64,000 nucleotides of DNA, taken from NCBI GenBank assembly GCA_027943335.1, contig BSBK01008846.1, positions 1-64,000 of the forward strand, read 5' to 3'. The notes under the pieces were generated by a model. It was not told the origin of the DNA. It saw only the letters and a program-made list of their open reading frames with translations, and searched no databases. This DNA is from Chamaecyparis obtusa (lineage: Eukaryota > Streptophyta > Pinopsida > Cupressales > Cupressaceae). Below are positions 9,974-21,529 of the stretch, one piece after another. A program made the translations under genes and the position numbers. Within the stretch, counting starts at the first letter, position 1. Each line of letters opens with the position of its first letter.

Positions 9974-12674
9974 GCACGACCATATGGGATTCTATGCATT
10001 AATGACCAAACAACAACTATTATAATTGGATGAGTATTATTTGTCATTGCTAAATCTTTCCATTGTCCTAAGATAACCAAGTTAACTATGGATGATTCAT
10101 TTAATAAGGACCAAGGCATTTCCATCTATACATTTTCATTCTTGGTTCTTGTATCTTACAATGATCATTCATTGATAACAAGTATTAAATCCATTTCTTG
10201 ATTCCTTGGATAATTCAAATTCCCTATGTTTTTATAACTGACAATTCATTTGGGAATCCATCCATCGAATTATTGAAATATTTGATTTAATAAGACTCAA
10301 AAAATTCTAAAGATGTGTTACTCTCTGTGGGTTACCTAATTTGTTTGGTTATCCCAATGATTTTGTGACCTTGTAGCATGAAGTTAAGTTGGGGGCAATC
10401 CCTCCAAATTTGTGGTTCTAGGATGATTTCCAATCAAGATTCATTGATTGTTTCATTTTTTGTAAACTTCACCATGTGACATCTGAACAATTCAAGGTAT
10501 GTACTTTTATGTTGATTGCCATTGGTATAATCATAGTAATCACACTCTTTTGTTTTTATCAAGTATTTATTTATATTAATGACTTTACCTACCATTTGTA
10601 TACATGTATTACTCATTTCATGGTAGGGTTATTAATTGGATTAAGTTTCTTTACTATACTTGATATGCTTGGTTTCGAGAATATGGTTACAGGTCTATTG
10701 TTCTAGTGAGGTGCAAAACCAATTGATGATGCTTCTCTACACAAGCATTGCAAAACACACTATGTTAGCTTTGTTAACATTATGTGGGCTTGCTAGCTCT
10801 TTGGTGCATGTCCGTTTCACTTGTGCTTCACTATTCAGGATCACATGCAAATTTTGGCATAAGGTGTTCCCCACCTTGAACTGAGATTTATTTTCCTTGA
10901 TGATTTATCACATGGTGGAAAATATGTAACTTGGTCTTTGAGATTCATGATTATTTTGAGCTACACATCCAGAAAGACTTGGAAGACATTACAGATCATC
11001 ACACTCCTTCTTTGAGTTGTGTCTCCTCCTCTCTAAAGTTCTATGGCCACATTGGAGACTATCATTGGTGATCCAGTTTTGTCATTATCAGAGCACTATG
11101 TCATATGAGTATCATCATCCTTGTGAGTACTTCTTTCATCCAAGTATGCTAGTATGTGTTCCCAATCTCTACAAGGCACTTCTAAATTTAGTAGTGTGAG
11201 ATACATAGATCAAGGTTGCTTTCGCAGTGTTTCAGTATTCCCAAGTTTGGTGGAGATTATTTTTGGTCATCATTTCAAGTTTCAACAAAACCTTCTGTGT
11301 GGTCATGGACAAAACTCAAGTTTTGGATGGTATCATTTTTCCATCATCCATGTCAGGATTTCTGGATCTTTGGTCATTCTATGCAATTATTGAAAAAGAA
11401 AAAATGGAAAAATGAAAAAAAAAAAGAAAAAAAAAAGAAGAAGAAGAAAAAAAGCACTAAAAGATCCAACAATGAAAACCTTCGGGCATTGTTGGCCAGT
11501 TAATATCTGAAAACTGGTTTCCGGTGGATGTTAATTGCAAAATAAATTCTTAGTGGTGAAAACTATTTTTACAGCGCCATTAAGCGGTGAGTGATTGAAA
11601 ACTGGCTTGCTAGCGGTCACTTGTCGTTATCAAAAATTGAAAAAAATGAAAAAAAAAGAAAAAAAAAAAAAGAAAATGAAAAAAATATTGAAAAAAAAAA
11701 AATGAAAAATGCAATCATTGGTGTTCTTGGATCACTCATTGGCTTCAGTGGTTCTTTCATTCTTGGCACCTCCTGTCACTCACTCTTGCCGCTTAGTGTG
11801 ATCCTCAAATCTTTGATCACCCCTAATATGTGTTGCATGATCAGTTGAGGTGTTTCAGTGGAATTTTCTACCTACTATATGATCTCCAATGCTTCAATTG
11901 ATGATGGTGGTCCCTCAGATTGCCCTCTTTGTCCAAGTTTTCTGGTTCCTTCTAGTGGTATACTACCTGGTGATTTCAGTTCGCTGGAGATCTTTTGTGG
12001 TGTTGCAGTTTTGGATGGCTCCCTTCATTCTTGATGATTCATCCATTTTGGTGGTCCTGGTTGCTGAATTACTCTATGTTCTAGCCTTGGTCTCTCTGCA
12101 CATGCATGTTGGTAAAACAATCAATTTTGTTTTTCCTTATTTTATGTCTTAACTTTATTTGTATTACTTATTATGTTGATCAATATGCAACAACCCTCCC
12201 TATCCTCTCCTTGTTTCCTGTGGACGGTCAACCTTTTAGTTGGGGGGAGGAATGTCATCCTATTATCTTCCATCTATCACCCTTAATAATTCCATCCTAT
12301 TATCCATTATATTCATCATACAAAGCCTTTGTTTTATCCCTCATCTCTCCTATCTCGCCCATTTAAACTCTTCTTGTGCAAATTGAGATAAAATTCCCCT
12401 ATATGCAACCTTTTGAACCATGATGCTATAAAAAAATGAAAGGAAAGAAAAAGAAAAGAGAAAAGAGAAACAACTCATGAAACGTTGAAAGAGATATCCC
12501 TATTGAAAAAAAAAAATAACAAAGCTTGTCATGTGGAGCAGTGAAAGGGATTTGTGTTTATGAGTTATCATGGTTCAGGGTGGAGACAAAGCTAAAAACC
12601 ATAAACCTAAAGTGCTTCCAGTTAAAACTAAAGACCTCATGATCATAATGATTGCACGAGGACATGCAATAAGC
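9974..12674 (+). other. Non-coding internal region of the nested element
   Basis: 2.7 kb after the long ORF with only short frames and no RT, integrase or RNase H motif. It holds two polypurine-tract look-alikes (10386-10395 and 12237-12252) and three purine-rich A/G tracts, at about 11389-11452, 11637-11708 and 12425-12520. Long non-coding 3' regions are typical of large non-autonomous LTR elements. Confidence 0.7.
11389..11452. repeat. A/G-rich low-complexity tract
   Basis: Almost only A with scattered G (AAAAAGAAAAAAAAGAAGAAG type). A second such tract lies at 11637-11708. Both are next to similar GAAAACTGG(T/C)TT motifs, suggesting an old local duplication. Confidence 0.85.
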
Positions 12675-12688
12675 TAAGTTGGGGGGAA
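12675..12688 (+). other. Polypurine tract of the nested element
   Basis: TAAGTTGGGGGGAA lies directly before the TG of the 3' LTR, the expected position for plus-strand priming. Confidence 0.9.
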
Positions 12689-14455
12689 TGATGAGAGCCA
12701 ATTATAACCTATTTAATGCCCTATTTTAATCCATCTTACGCACTTTCCTACTCCATTTATAATCCATTTCATTCCATTTTACCATTATAATGTTATATAT
12801 AGTTTAATATAATTAAGTAGTATTTAATATTGTTTTGGGATTAAAATATGGAAAATTCATTGTTGATTATGTTTTACTAATCTTTATTATTGCAGCATGT
12901 TGATTCGTTGTTGTAGATCTTCCTATTATTTAACAAACTTCCTGTCGCCTGCCAGTTGGGACTGCAACTTCCTGTCGCCTACCAGTTGGGACTGCAACTT
13001 CCTGTCGCCTGCCAGTTGGGACTGCAATTTCCTATCACCCGGAACACTTGGAGAGGATAGTAAAGACTGGTGGAGAATGTATTTTCCAGCTGCATAGTTT
13101 TTATTATGAAAACATATTACTACATTACTTATTGCATCTGCATGGAATAATAACGGGGAAACATTCTTTCCACGTGAAACCATCATCATTTCCCAAAACC
13201 TATAACAGATTTCTTCCTTCTCTATGGACAGCAACAAAGGGATTATGGACCATTCTTTTATTTAGACAGATGGTTGCACATGTAAACAACTTATACGGTT
13301 GGAGTAAGGGACTGAGATAGAAAATATTGCAGTTGAGATTTATTTCAAGTATCACGTGGACAACAAGTAAACTCCAGCCAAAGATCATTTGCCTTTGCAA
13401 TAAATAACACAGCTGATTAGTATAGGAAAATGAAATAAGTTTCATAGTTTTACGTGGCAATAATCTGATTCCTCCAAAACTGTTTCAAAACCATATTGGA
13501 TATTGGAGGAATGCTGAAAAATGAGTTTTCTATTCTTGGCATCAAACTAATTTCTGTTGTATTGTCAACGTTGCCTATTATTTGAGTGGTGCAGTTTATT
13601 AAAATGACTATATAAAAGGTCATGGCTGCAGCAATGTAATATAAGATTGGAATATATTGTTTTCAATAGGAAGAAATTATTGTACGCAGTTTGAGACTAC
13701 ATTATTTTGAAGTAAATAAAACATCAGTTTGTGCATGGTTGCAGCAGTGTAGAACCTGATCATTCTCTACTCACCTTGCAGACCAGAGAAAGGGCCCGCT
13801 CTTGGAATGTTTGGTGAGGTTATTAGTATTGTGAATTATTGTAGATTGTGTGTTGATAATTGCTGTAGCTTAAGTTTAGTTTATTTGATTGTTAATAGAA
13901 TAAGGTTTCTCTCCAATTCAATAGTTAGTCTATATAAATAATTTTGCTGTTAGATTAATATCATAGCTGGGTAAGACAGACTATCACATTTTCATTATTA
14001 TACAGATTATTAATAATAACCAGCATATTCTGAATTTGCTATCATATTAAGAGGCAAATCAATATAGCAGTATCAGATTCATATTAGTAAACTATTATAT
14101 TAGATTAGTTATATGCCTGGTATTGGAATTATTTCCTCTAGATTAGTTGAATTTTTGAATTACTACATTTGTTATTATTGTTATTTCTTAAATGTTTATT
14201 TCTGTTTTTGCTGTTCCTGTCGCCAGGAAGTGACAGTTCCTGTCGCCAGAATTATTTTAGTTTGCTACAAATTTATTCTTGTGTGTTCTAGATGCATTCA
14301 TAATCCCTCATCTCATAATCGACATCCCTTGATGGCATACTGCTCGGACACCTTTCACAAGCTTACGCTCTCGGATTGACACGTATAGACCTGCCGAACT
14401 TCATCATTAAATTATTAATTCTTTTGTTATTATTTTCCCCAGTGTTTGCCTATCA
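12689..14455 (+). repeat. 3' LTR of nested non-autonomous element
   Basis: 1767 bp, TGATGAGAGCC to TGTTTGCCTATCA, matching 6643-8408. The same 30-bp tandem repeat is at 12936-13041. The CTCAT duplication follows at 14456-14460. Confidence 0.96.
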
Positions 14456-15700
14456 CTCATTATTCAGGGCATCTAGAAGTTAATAAAATACTTGCTGATA
14501 TGCGGCCATTATATTTTTCGTCCAGACCCAAAAGAGATGTTGTAGCATCTATAGCTTAGTGTCTAGAATGACAGCAGGTTAAAGTTGAGCATGTCCATCC
14601 TACTGGAATTTTGTATCCTCATGAGATACTAGAGTAAAAGTGGTAGGTTATTACTATGGACTTTGTACAAGGTTTTCCTATGACTAAGCACAAACATGAT
14701 GTAATCTTGGTTGTGGTTGATAAACTGACCAAGGTTGCACGTTTCATACCAGGCAGTCTGAGGGATGGATCTTTGATTTTGCCCAATAAATTTGTCCAAG
14801 ATATTTTTAGACTTCATGGTGTACTAGAGACCATAATATTAGATAGGGACACGAGAATGACATCAAGGTTTTGGACAACCTTGAATGCTTCTTTGGGAAC
14901 AAGGTTGAATTTCAGTACAGCATATCATCCTCAAATGGATGATCAAACAAAGAGGGTTAACTAGGTTCTTGAGGATTTACTAAGAATGTATTGCATGGAT
15001 CAGTAGTACAAGTGGGAAGAGTATCTTCCTTTGGTTGGATTTTCTTATAATAATTCTTCTCATTCATCATCAGGTATGGATCCTTTTGAAGCTACTATAT
15101 GGAAGCAAGTTTCAGACACCCATCAGTTGGGACAAGATAGAGGACATGATCATTGTGGGTCCTAAATTGTTGAGGGAAATGGAAGAGCATATGTCTCTTA
15201 TTAGAGAACATTTGAAGGAAGCCATAGATAGGTAGGAGAGTTATGTAGACAAGAATCATACCTTCAGGTAGTTCATAGTGGGGGACAAAGTTTTTCTTTG
15301 TGTGAGGCCATATATGAGTTCCATATATTTTGGTAGAGCATCTAAGCTCGCACCTAGATATGTTGGGCCTTTTGATGTTTTGGAAATTATGAATCCTGTT
15401 GCATATAGATTGGCCTTGCTGCCTGCTCTTGCCCATATTCATAATGTGTTCCATCTATCTTTACTGAAAGCTTATCATCTAGATGCTTCTCATATCGTTG
15501 ATTAGCGTGCTTTATAGGTATAGGATCTAGGAGTGGTGTTAGTGGATCCATCCAGTATCATTGACTAGCATACCATCAGGGTGCGCAACAGAGAGATCTT
15601 GCAGTATAAGGTCCAATGGGACCAATTCTATGTTGGCAGTGCTACATGGGAGGATGAAGATTATATGAATAGATCTTATCCACATTTACTTCCATAGACT
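14456..15700 (+). pseudogene. Chromovirus pol, part 2: integrase and chromodomain
   Basis: This continues the frame broken at 6642. It has the rest of the integrase zinc finger (HYSGH, then CLE with the second Cys position now a stop), the core with MDFVQGFP (first Asp) and LDRDTRMTSRF (second Asp), and YHPQMDDQTKRVN, where the catalytic Glu of QTERVN is Lys. A frameshift near 15090 leads to the C-terminal GPY/F module (LAPRYVGPFDVLE). A chromodomain follows: REILQYKVQWDQFYVGSATW and then YPHLLP before TAG near 15700. The chromodomain places the element among the chromoviruses. Several stops read TAG where Trp or Gln is expected. Confidence 0.92.
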
Positions 15701-15794
15701 TTTATATGCTATTTGATTTATGTTTTTTTTAGTTAGTTTATGGTTGAGAACTTATGTTGTATTTTCATTAGACATCAGGACAATGTCTTCTCTT

Positions 15795-15812
15795 AGAGGG
15801 GAAGGATGTCAT
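15795..15812 (+). other. Chromovirus polypurine tract and 3' LTR start
   Basis: AGAGGGGAAGGA is followed by TGTCATAACT about 105 bp after the chromodomain stop. The purine tract followed by TG is the usual plus-strand primer and LTR start, so the 3' LTR should begin at 15807. Confidence 0.75.
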
Positions 15813-18718
15813 AACTGATTTTGTAGACCTATGACTTTTTAGTTGCTTGCGACTTGTGTGGACTTTTTGACTTGGTCAAGTTTTTGTGACCTTAGAGAAA
15901 TAAATTATTTGTTAGATGCTTGGCTAATTTTATTAGAGGTAAATTAGTTAATTTGTTAAGAATGATAAATTTGGAAAATGAAAATGATTAAATTTTTTTT
16001 CTTTTATGTTGATAAATATATCACATTTCTTGATATGATTATGCATGCTCATTATGAAATATTTTTCGAGATGACTTGGTTATAGATTTTTGGGAACTAA
16101 CCTACTGATCAAAATTGGAGTGTTCATCTATTGATAGGATCTGAGGATGGGGGTGTGGTTGAGGTAGGGGAGCCTAGCTCCTCAGTATCTGTTTACATGC
16201 ACACACCACCAGTTATCTTTGTTCTAGTTATGAAGATAATTTAATGATGTGAATTATTTATATAATGAATTAGTGTTAAAAAAATGTAATCTTGTGTTAG
16301 TATGCCATAGTGTTTGTTTGTTTTTGTTTATTTATTTAAATTTTAATATTTCTTGAAAAGTATAATTACTTTCAGTTAATAAATAGAGGAAGTTGAATGT
16401 TTTTGTGATTTCTTTTGAGCTTTTGGCTTATTCTTGTCATGCTGGCATGATGGGAGGACAAAGTGGAGAGTCTTCCCTCTTTCTCAGTGTTAATTTGGGC
16501 ATCAATGTGCATACGAGAGGAGTCTCTAAGTTATTATCTTTCAGTTGATTGAGAGTTTACTAGGAATTAGGGCCCATTTTCCTAGTTATGATGGACACAA
16601 AGAGAGGAAGTTGCACAGTTGAAGAGGGAGTTTTTGAATTGTTTAAAGGGAATATAGAAATGGAGGGGGACAAAAGGTACTATGAAAAAAGACCAGAGGA
16701 AAAAGAAGACACGAGAATTGGTTGAAGGAAGGAGAGCAAAGGATACCGGGGTCAATGCAGCAAAAAGGAGGAAGCATCTCTTAATACATCCATCGCATCA
16801 TAGCCAGGTTCCCCTCTTTGTTTTCATTTTTGTAAGCTCTATTTGGGTTATATTTAATTTTTTTATAAATATCATGGATGTCCTTGTAGCATCTTCCTTA
16901 GGATCTCCACCTATCATAGGATTGTATCACGTTTATTTGTTTTATCCTTCCTTGGTGTCACAAAGAAATCTCAAAATTCCTTCTCTGCATAGCTTTGGTG
17001 TATTCGGTAATTAATAGTGATAGAGGGTGGTATTTTCCTTTATTTTATTTTTTTACTTATTTTTTCTTTATAATGGAATGGAGACTATTTTTTTTTTCTA
17101 AGTTCAGAACTCTATTCCATGCGCGGCTTACTTGACTGCAAACCCAATGTATACCCATATATTTGACTCCTTGTGAAGGATGCATAGCATATGCCTAGTT
17201 TTGACCTACCAGATCATGGCTACTGATGGATGAGTCTCTTGGTTTTTTGTTTGCAATCACTATAGTATAACCTTGAACACTTTAACTTATTCGATTTTGG
17301 CACTGTAAAGCTTAATCTTAAGTCTCAAAACTATTTTAATTTATTGTATTTCTCGTCTAAATAGCAAGTTGAACCCAACATTTTATTAAAAAATTGAGTT
17401 ATTTTAGTTTATAGTGTAGAATTTTGAAAACATTTTAAGCTAGTATTTTATTACTGACGCATTCAGCCCTGTGGTTGTGATGCTTGCATATAAACTATGA
17501 GTTATTGATAGAAAATAATTTATTATGCTGCTGTTAATTTTCAGTGCATTTGTAGATATCCTTAGTTACAACCTTTTAAGTATTTTAGCGATTGTAGAGG
17601 CCTAGTGTTGACATATTTCTTTAGTGTAAAGTGTTTATTGTTCTGACAAGAGTATTAAATAGGCCTATTTTTATTTTACTATTTTTGTTTTTGTAATAGC
17701 GGTTATAGTCTCTAATATTTTTTTAATTTGTCAATTGTAAATCATTTGGAGAGTGATTATTGTGTGATCAGATTTGTTGGTATGGTTTGTGAATTAAATA
17801 TGATGTAGATTTATGCTGTAGACATCAAAACCTATCAGGAAGAACTACTAGCGAATGTTCATCAGTTATGTTGAAATTTTTTAGAGAATAGGTATCATGA
17901 TGTTTAAAAAATAGTGGTTCATGAAAAACTTATACAGTTTATTTAATTACAAAAACTTAGAGTTAAACATAATTTTGGATAAGAGCTAAATGATAGACTA
18001 TCTGTAGTAACTGGGAAAAAACTTTATGTGTTTCAGTGAACTTAATAATTTCTTGTATCCTTGATATTTTCTAATAGATAGTATTTCATTTAATTTATTG
18101 TTCTTCTATGTTATCTAGTTTTCTTTTGAATTTAAAAAGGAATCAGTTAAGTAGATCTGTTAAACTGAGGGAATGTTAAAATTTTATTGTTATTGAAATG
18201 AATTGAAGTGTAATTTGGTATAAGACAGAGAAGGGTAAATAAGTTGTGTTACTTGTCAGTTTTACTGATTTTTCAAAAGATTCTTTGGCCAAAGATTATT
18301 TTCGCATATGTTTCATGAATATGCTTGGTTAGTATTGTATGTTCTCTTTTCCATTATGTGATTAGGATTTGTATTTCAAACTAAAGATTTTTGTAGTAGA
18401 TAAAATCACAGTAGCTTCATATTCTTCTCACTTATCAGTGCCGAGTTTCTAGTATTCTCAAGCAGGGTTGGTGTGCTTCCATATTAGGGTAAGCCCCGAG
18501 GGAGCTAACCACTCCATGGTTGAGCGATAAAAGCACCTGGGCCACACTCCTATCTAAGGATTTGTAGGTGGATGCGTGGTGTGGAGGCTTAGGAGACATG
18601 AACTATTATAGTGTGGTTACTAGTTACCGTTCTATGATAGTTTGGAAAAAATAATATTATTTTGATTTATTGTATATGTATGAGTTTCAACAGAAGGTCA
18701 AAAATTTGTAATAAAGAT
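15807..18718 (+). repeat. Chromovirus 3' LTR and unassigned downstream sequence
   Basis: The LTR start is defined at 15807, but its end cannot be fixed because no 5' LTR remains to compare. The sequence is mostly AT-rich with only short frames. A more GC-rich patch at about 18455-18600 (AAGCCCCGAGGGAGCTAACC and neighbours) may be the LTR end or another repeat. No gene was recognised before the kinase relic. Confidence 0.45.
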
Positions 18719-18764
18719 GTATTATTTCAGTTGTTAAGTTTTTACTTGACAACCGAAATAATAC
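18719..18764. repeat. 46-nt near-perfect hairpin
   Basis: Arms 18719-18739 and 18744-18764 (21 nt each) pair with two mismatches around a TTTT loop. The right arm encodes the first recognisable residues of the kinase relic (LLDNRNN), so the left arm looks like an inverted copy made at the truncation point. Confidence 0.85.
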
Positions 18765-19242
18765 AAAGTTTTCTCCCAAAGTGGCTGATTTTGGGCTGGC
18801 AAAACTTGTGGGTAGAGATTTCAGCCACGTACTGACCACGAAAAGAGGAACGATAGGCTATTTGGCTCCAGAATGGATCTCAAGTCTTCCCATCACTGAA
18901 AAGGAAAACATGTATAGTATTGGCATGAAACTGCTGTAGATTATATCAGGATGAAGGAATTTGGACATAAATGTGGTCGAGTGTAGTTCTTATTACTTTC
19001 CTCCCTGGGATGCTGATGAATTACATAAAGGAAACCTCATGGCTATTGTTGGTGGGAGGATAGAAGGTGAGGTAGATGCTCAAGAGGTTAGAAGGGTCAT
19101 TGCAATGAGCATGTTATACATTCAAAGGGATTAAAATGTTAGGCCAGCCATGGCTCAAGCTATGCAAATACTCCAAGGGATAGTGGAGACCAAGACAACA
19201 CAATTTCAGGCATGTCTTGATAGTCTTCGAGATCACCATTGA
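18742..19242 (+). pseudogene. S-domain receptor-like Ser/Thr kinase fragment (C-terminal half)
   Basis: 167 codons matching the activation segment to C-terminus of plant G-type lectin S-receptor-like kinases. Motifs: LLDN, VADFGLAKLVGRDFSHVL (DFG present), GTIGYLAPEWISSLPIT (APE present), YSIGMKLL with a stop, GNLMAIV, EVRRVIAMSMLYIQRD with a stop, then NVRPAMAQAMQILQG (the conserved Arg) and a terminal stop at 19240-19242. Three internal stops (LL*IISG*RN and RD*NVRP) make it dead. Lectin, transmembrane and N-lobe parts are absent. No frameshift was seen. It is either the last exon of a decayed gene or a retro-copied fragment. Confidence 0.88.
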
Positions 19243-19999
19243 AGTGAGGAAAATGGCCTTCTTATTCAACAATTAGTCCTTTTCTAATTTTTATATATGG
19301 TCATTGTGATAGTAGTATATAAATTTATGAGTAGAAATGTGTTTGAGTTTGTTACAATATTTCTATTATATTATTTCAAGACAATGGCTAATGTTCTTTT
19401 TTACAGATATAAATGCTGGTTCTAAATTCAGGATATTAACAATATCACTTAGAATAGGGTAGTTTTTTTAATTAGAAAGTGATAATAATTATTTTAACTT
19501 TTATATACTAATGTAATAATTCTTTATACAACTAGTTTTATAAAAAAATTAATCTAAATATTTCTTTTAGTCATTATATGACCTTTTCAAACTCATTGCA
19601 TATCATTTTCAAAACCTTGCAAGTGAATTGAGTTCTATGCTTGTGAGTATACAAATATTCAAGTGGAAACACCATAAGCTTATAGTTATTAGAGAATAAT
19701 ACCCAATGAATGAATTGTTTCTATTCTTCTATTGAACCATAAAATACATACACAATGTATCCTTTAGTGCTAAATTTTCACTTCCACTCTAGTGATGGTT
19801 TGATTTTTTAACATGTGTTAAAAGTTCTCAAGATTATCTTAAACCTTAATGTATTTAAATAGTCTCTTTCCAGTTAAAATTATTAACTATTCCGTTCAAT
19901 TTAGCTTAACAATTTCTTTCACAAATATATGAGCATTGTAAGAATATTATACATTTCAAATTTCAAGGTAAAAAATAACCTAGGAACCAACTAAAAGAT
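19243..19999. other. AT-rich sequence, no gene seen
   Basis: This lies between the kinase relic and the copia insertion. No ORF over 60 codons or repeat was recognised. Before insertion it was continuous with 27758 onward. Confidence 0.5.
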
Positions 20000-20004
20000 A
20001 GTCA
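20000..20004. repeat. Target-site duplication, left copy (AGTCA)
   Basis: AGTCA precedes the 5' LTR of the copia element and recurs at 27753-27757 directly after its 3' LTR. Confidence 0.93.
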
Positions 20005-21465
20005 TGATGAACTACAACTGATTTGGAACCAGAATGAAGAATCTATAATTCAAGATTACTAAAGAATTGATGTTTAGATAATGCAAGATGATTTATTCAG
20101 TTTTATGTTGTCATTGATATCAACTAGCTTGACAGTACTTATCTTGTAAGTTACTGTACCGACACATCTGAAGAAAGGTGAAAAAGATGAAGAACAGATA
20201 AATCTACATGAGGAAGATGTACATGTCAGGTGAGGATAAAGAATACACTGATTAAATTTTTGATGAGTCTATGACTTGATGGAATTGACTTCATTATGTT
20301 GTATTCATCTATAATGAAGAATAGAGCTGAAAGACACAAACCAGTGTTGTCGGTAAACTAAAGCATTTTAGTATACATTGACGGAGTGTAGTGTATACTG
20401 AGCACAGTATTAAGTGAGTGTTTGTTCACCAACGAAGATAGAAAGGAATTAATGATCAGTTTAGAAGATAAAGTGATGAGCTATAAAGTGTATGAAATCA
20501 AGGTAACAGATAAAGTTAGTTATGAAGATCGACGACTAACATAAATCAAAAGGATCTAACAGAGTAGATTGAAACATGTTATTGACACATCAGCCAAGGA
20601 AACCTGAAGCGACAAAATCTATGGAGATGATTAAGTGGAAAAATTTAATGGAGGAAAAGAAAATGTTTTACATGTCTATATAAGAGACTGGAGGTTTCAT
20701 TATGAAAGGATGCCAGAAGAAGAAGAAGCTGCAGAATTATCGCATGAAGTTTTCATGTATACTGATCATATTAGTTATTGAGAATCGAGCTGTGGAATAG
20801 TTACCGAGCTATGAAGACCAATTACCAATGGATAGTGACTTAACATAGTATGAAATCTAAAGTTATATATTGATCAAGAGGATTTGTATGACCATAATAT
20901 AGATCTGTAATATGTAATTGAAGCTATAATAATGAAGATCAACTATTGTTACATATTTAACCATTGTCCACAGTCAAATCTCTTAACTGAGTGAACTTAG
21001 AAAGTATTATGATGTATCATTCATTAGAGTGAACATTGTTATCTTGTCAACCCCAGAGTGATTGCTAGTTGGATGATAACTTCTAGTCTAAAATCTTCTA
21101 ACAAGATCACACCTAACAGTGTGTTTGTAACCTTTAACAGGGTTGGGTCTTCACTGACCTCACTTCAAAAGAGTGAACATTTTGGGTTGTCAGTCCCAGG
21201 TGGTTTTTCCCTTCACAGGGTTTCCACGTTAAATATTTTTTGTTATGTGTTGATTGTGATATTTGTTTGTTATCATACTTTTCATATTACATGTTAGATT
21301 TGATCAGTAATTACTATAAGCATAGAATTGACAATCGGTAAAAGCACAAATAGTGAAATTAAATCTATTTACTGAGCATCAGGAATTGAAGTATTTGTTT
21401 TGAATTATACATTTTGATTTGGGATAGTGTTTAACTGATTCACCCCCCTCTCAGTTATTCCAAAA
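20005..21465 (+). repeat. 5' LTR of Ty1/copia element
   Basis: 1461 bp from TGATGAACTACAACTG to TTATTCCAAAA. The matching 3' LTR ends TTATTCCAACA, so the terminal CA has become AA here by point mutation. The primer-binding site follows at once. Confidence 0.93.
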
Positions 21466-21467
21466 AT

Positions 21468-21479
21468 TGGTATCAGAGC
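21468..21479 (+). other. Primer-binding site, tRNA-Met type
   Basis: TGGTATCAGAGC follows the 5' LTR by two bases. This is the standard initiator-tRNA-Met primer site of plant copia elements. Confidence 0.93.
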
Positions 21480-21529
21480 TATGGTTGCTTAGAACAGAGT
21501 TTTAAGGACTTCATCACAAAGGTCTCAAG

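Larger units (their letters stand above)
6643..14455 (+). mobile_element. Non-autonomous LTR retrotransposon nested in the chromovirus
   Basis: Complete element of 7.8 kb: 5' LTR 6643-8408, tRNA-Asp-type primer-binding site 8412-8429, internal region to 12688 ending in a polypurine tract, 3' LTR 12689-14455, and a CTCAT duplication. No protease, RT, RNase H or integrase motif was found in the 4.3-kb internal region, so it must depend on enzymes from elsewhere. It carries one long open frame (8696-9973) of unknown function and purine-rich low-complexity DNA. The primer site resembles that of Athila-type gypsy elements, which hints at its helper family. The near-identical LTRs make it the youngest insertion in the window. 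Confidence 0.93.

Noticed and set aside
18455..18600. Possible tRNA-derived SINE or tRNA-like segment (CCATGGTTGAGCGATAAAAGC)
   Set aside because: An A-box-like stretch is present, but no B box, cloverleaf or tail could be found.
21058..21297. 79-codon ORF, echoed at 27345-27560
   Set aside because: It lies in the copia LTRs and changes between copies without codon-like constraint.
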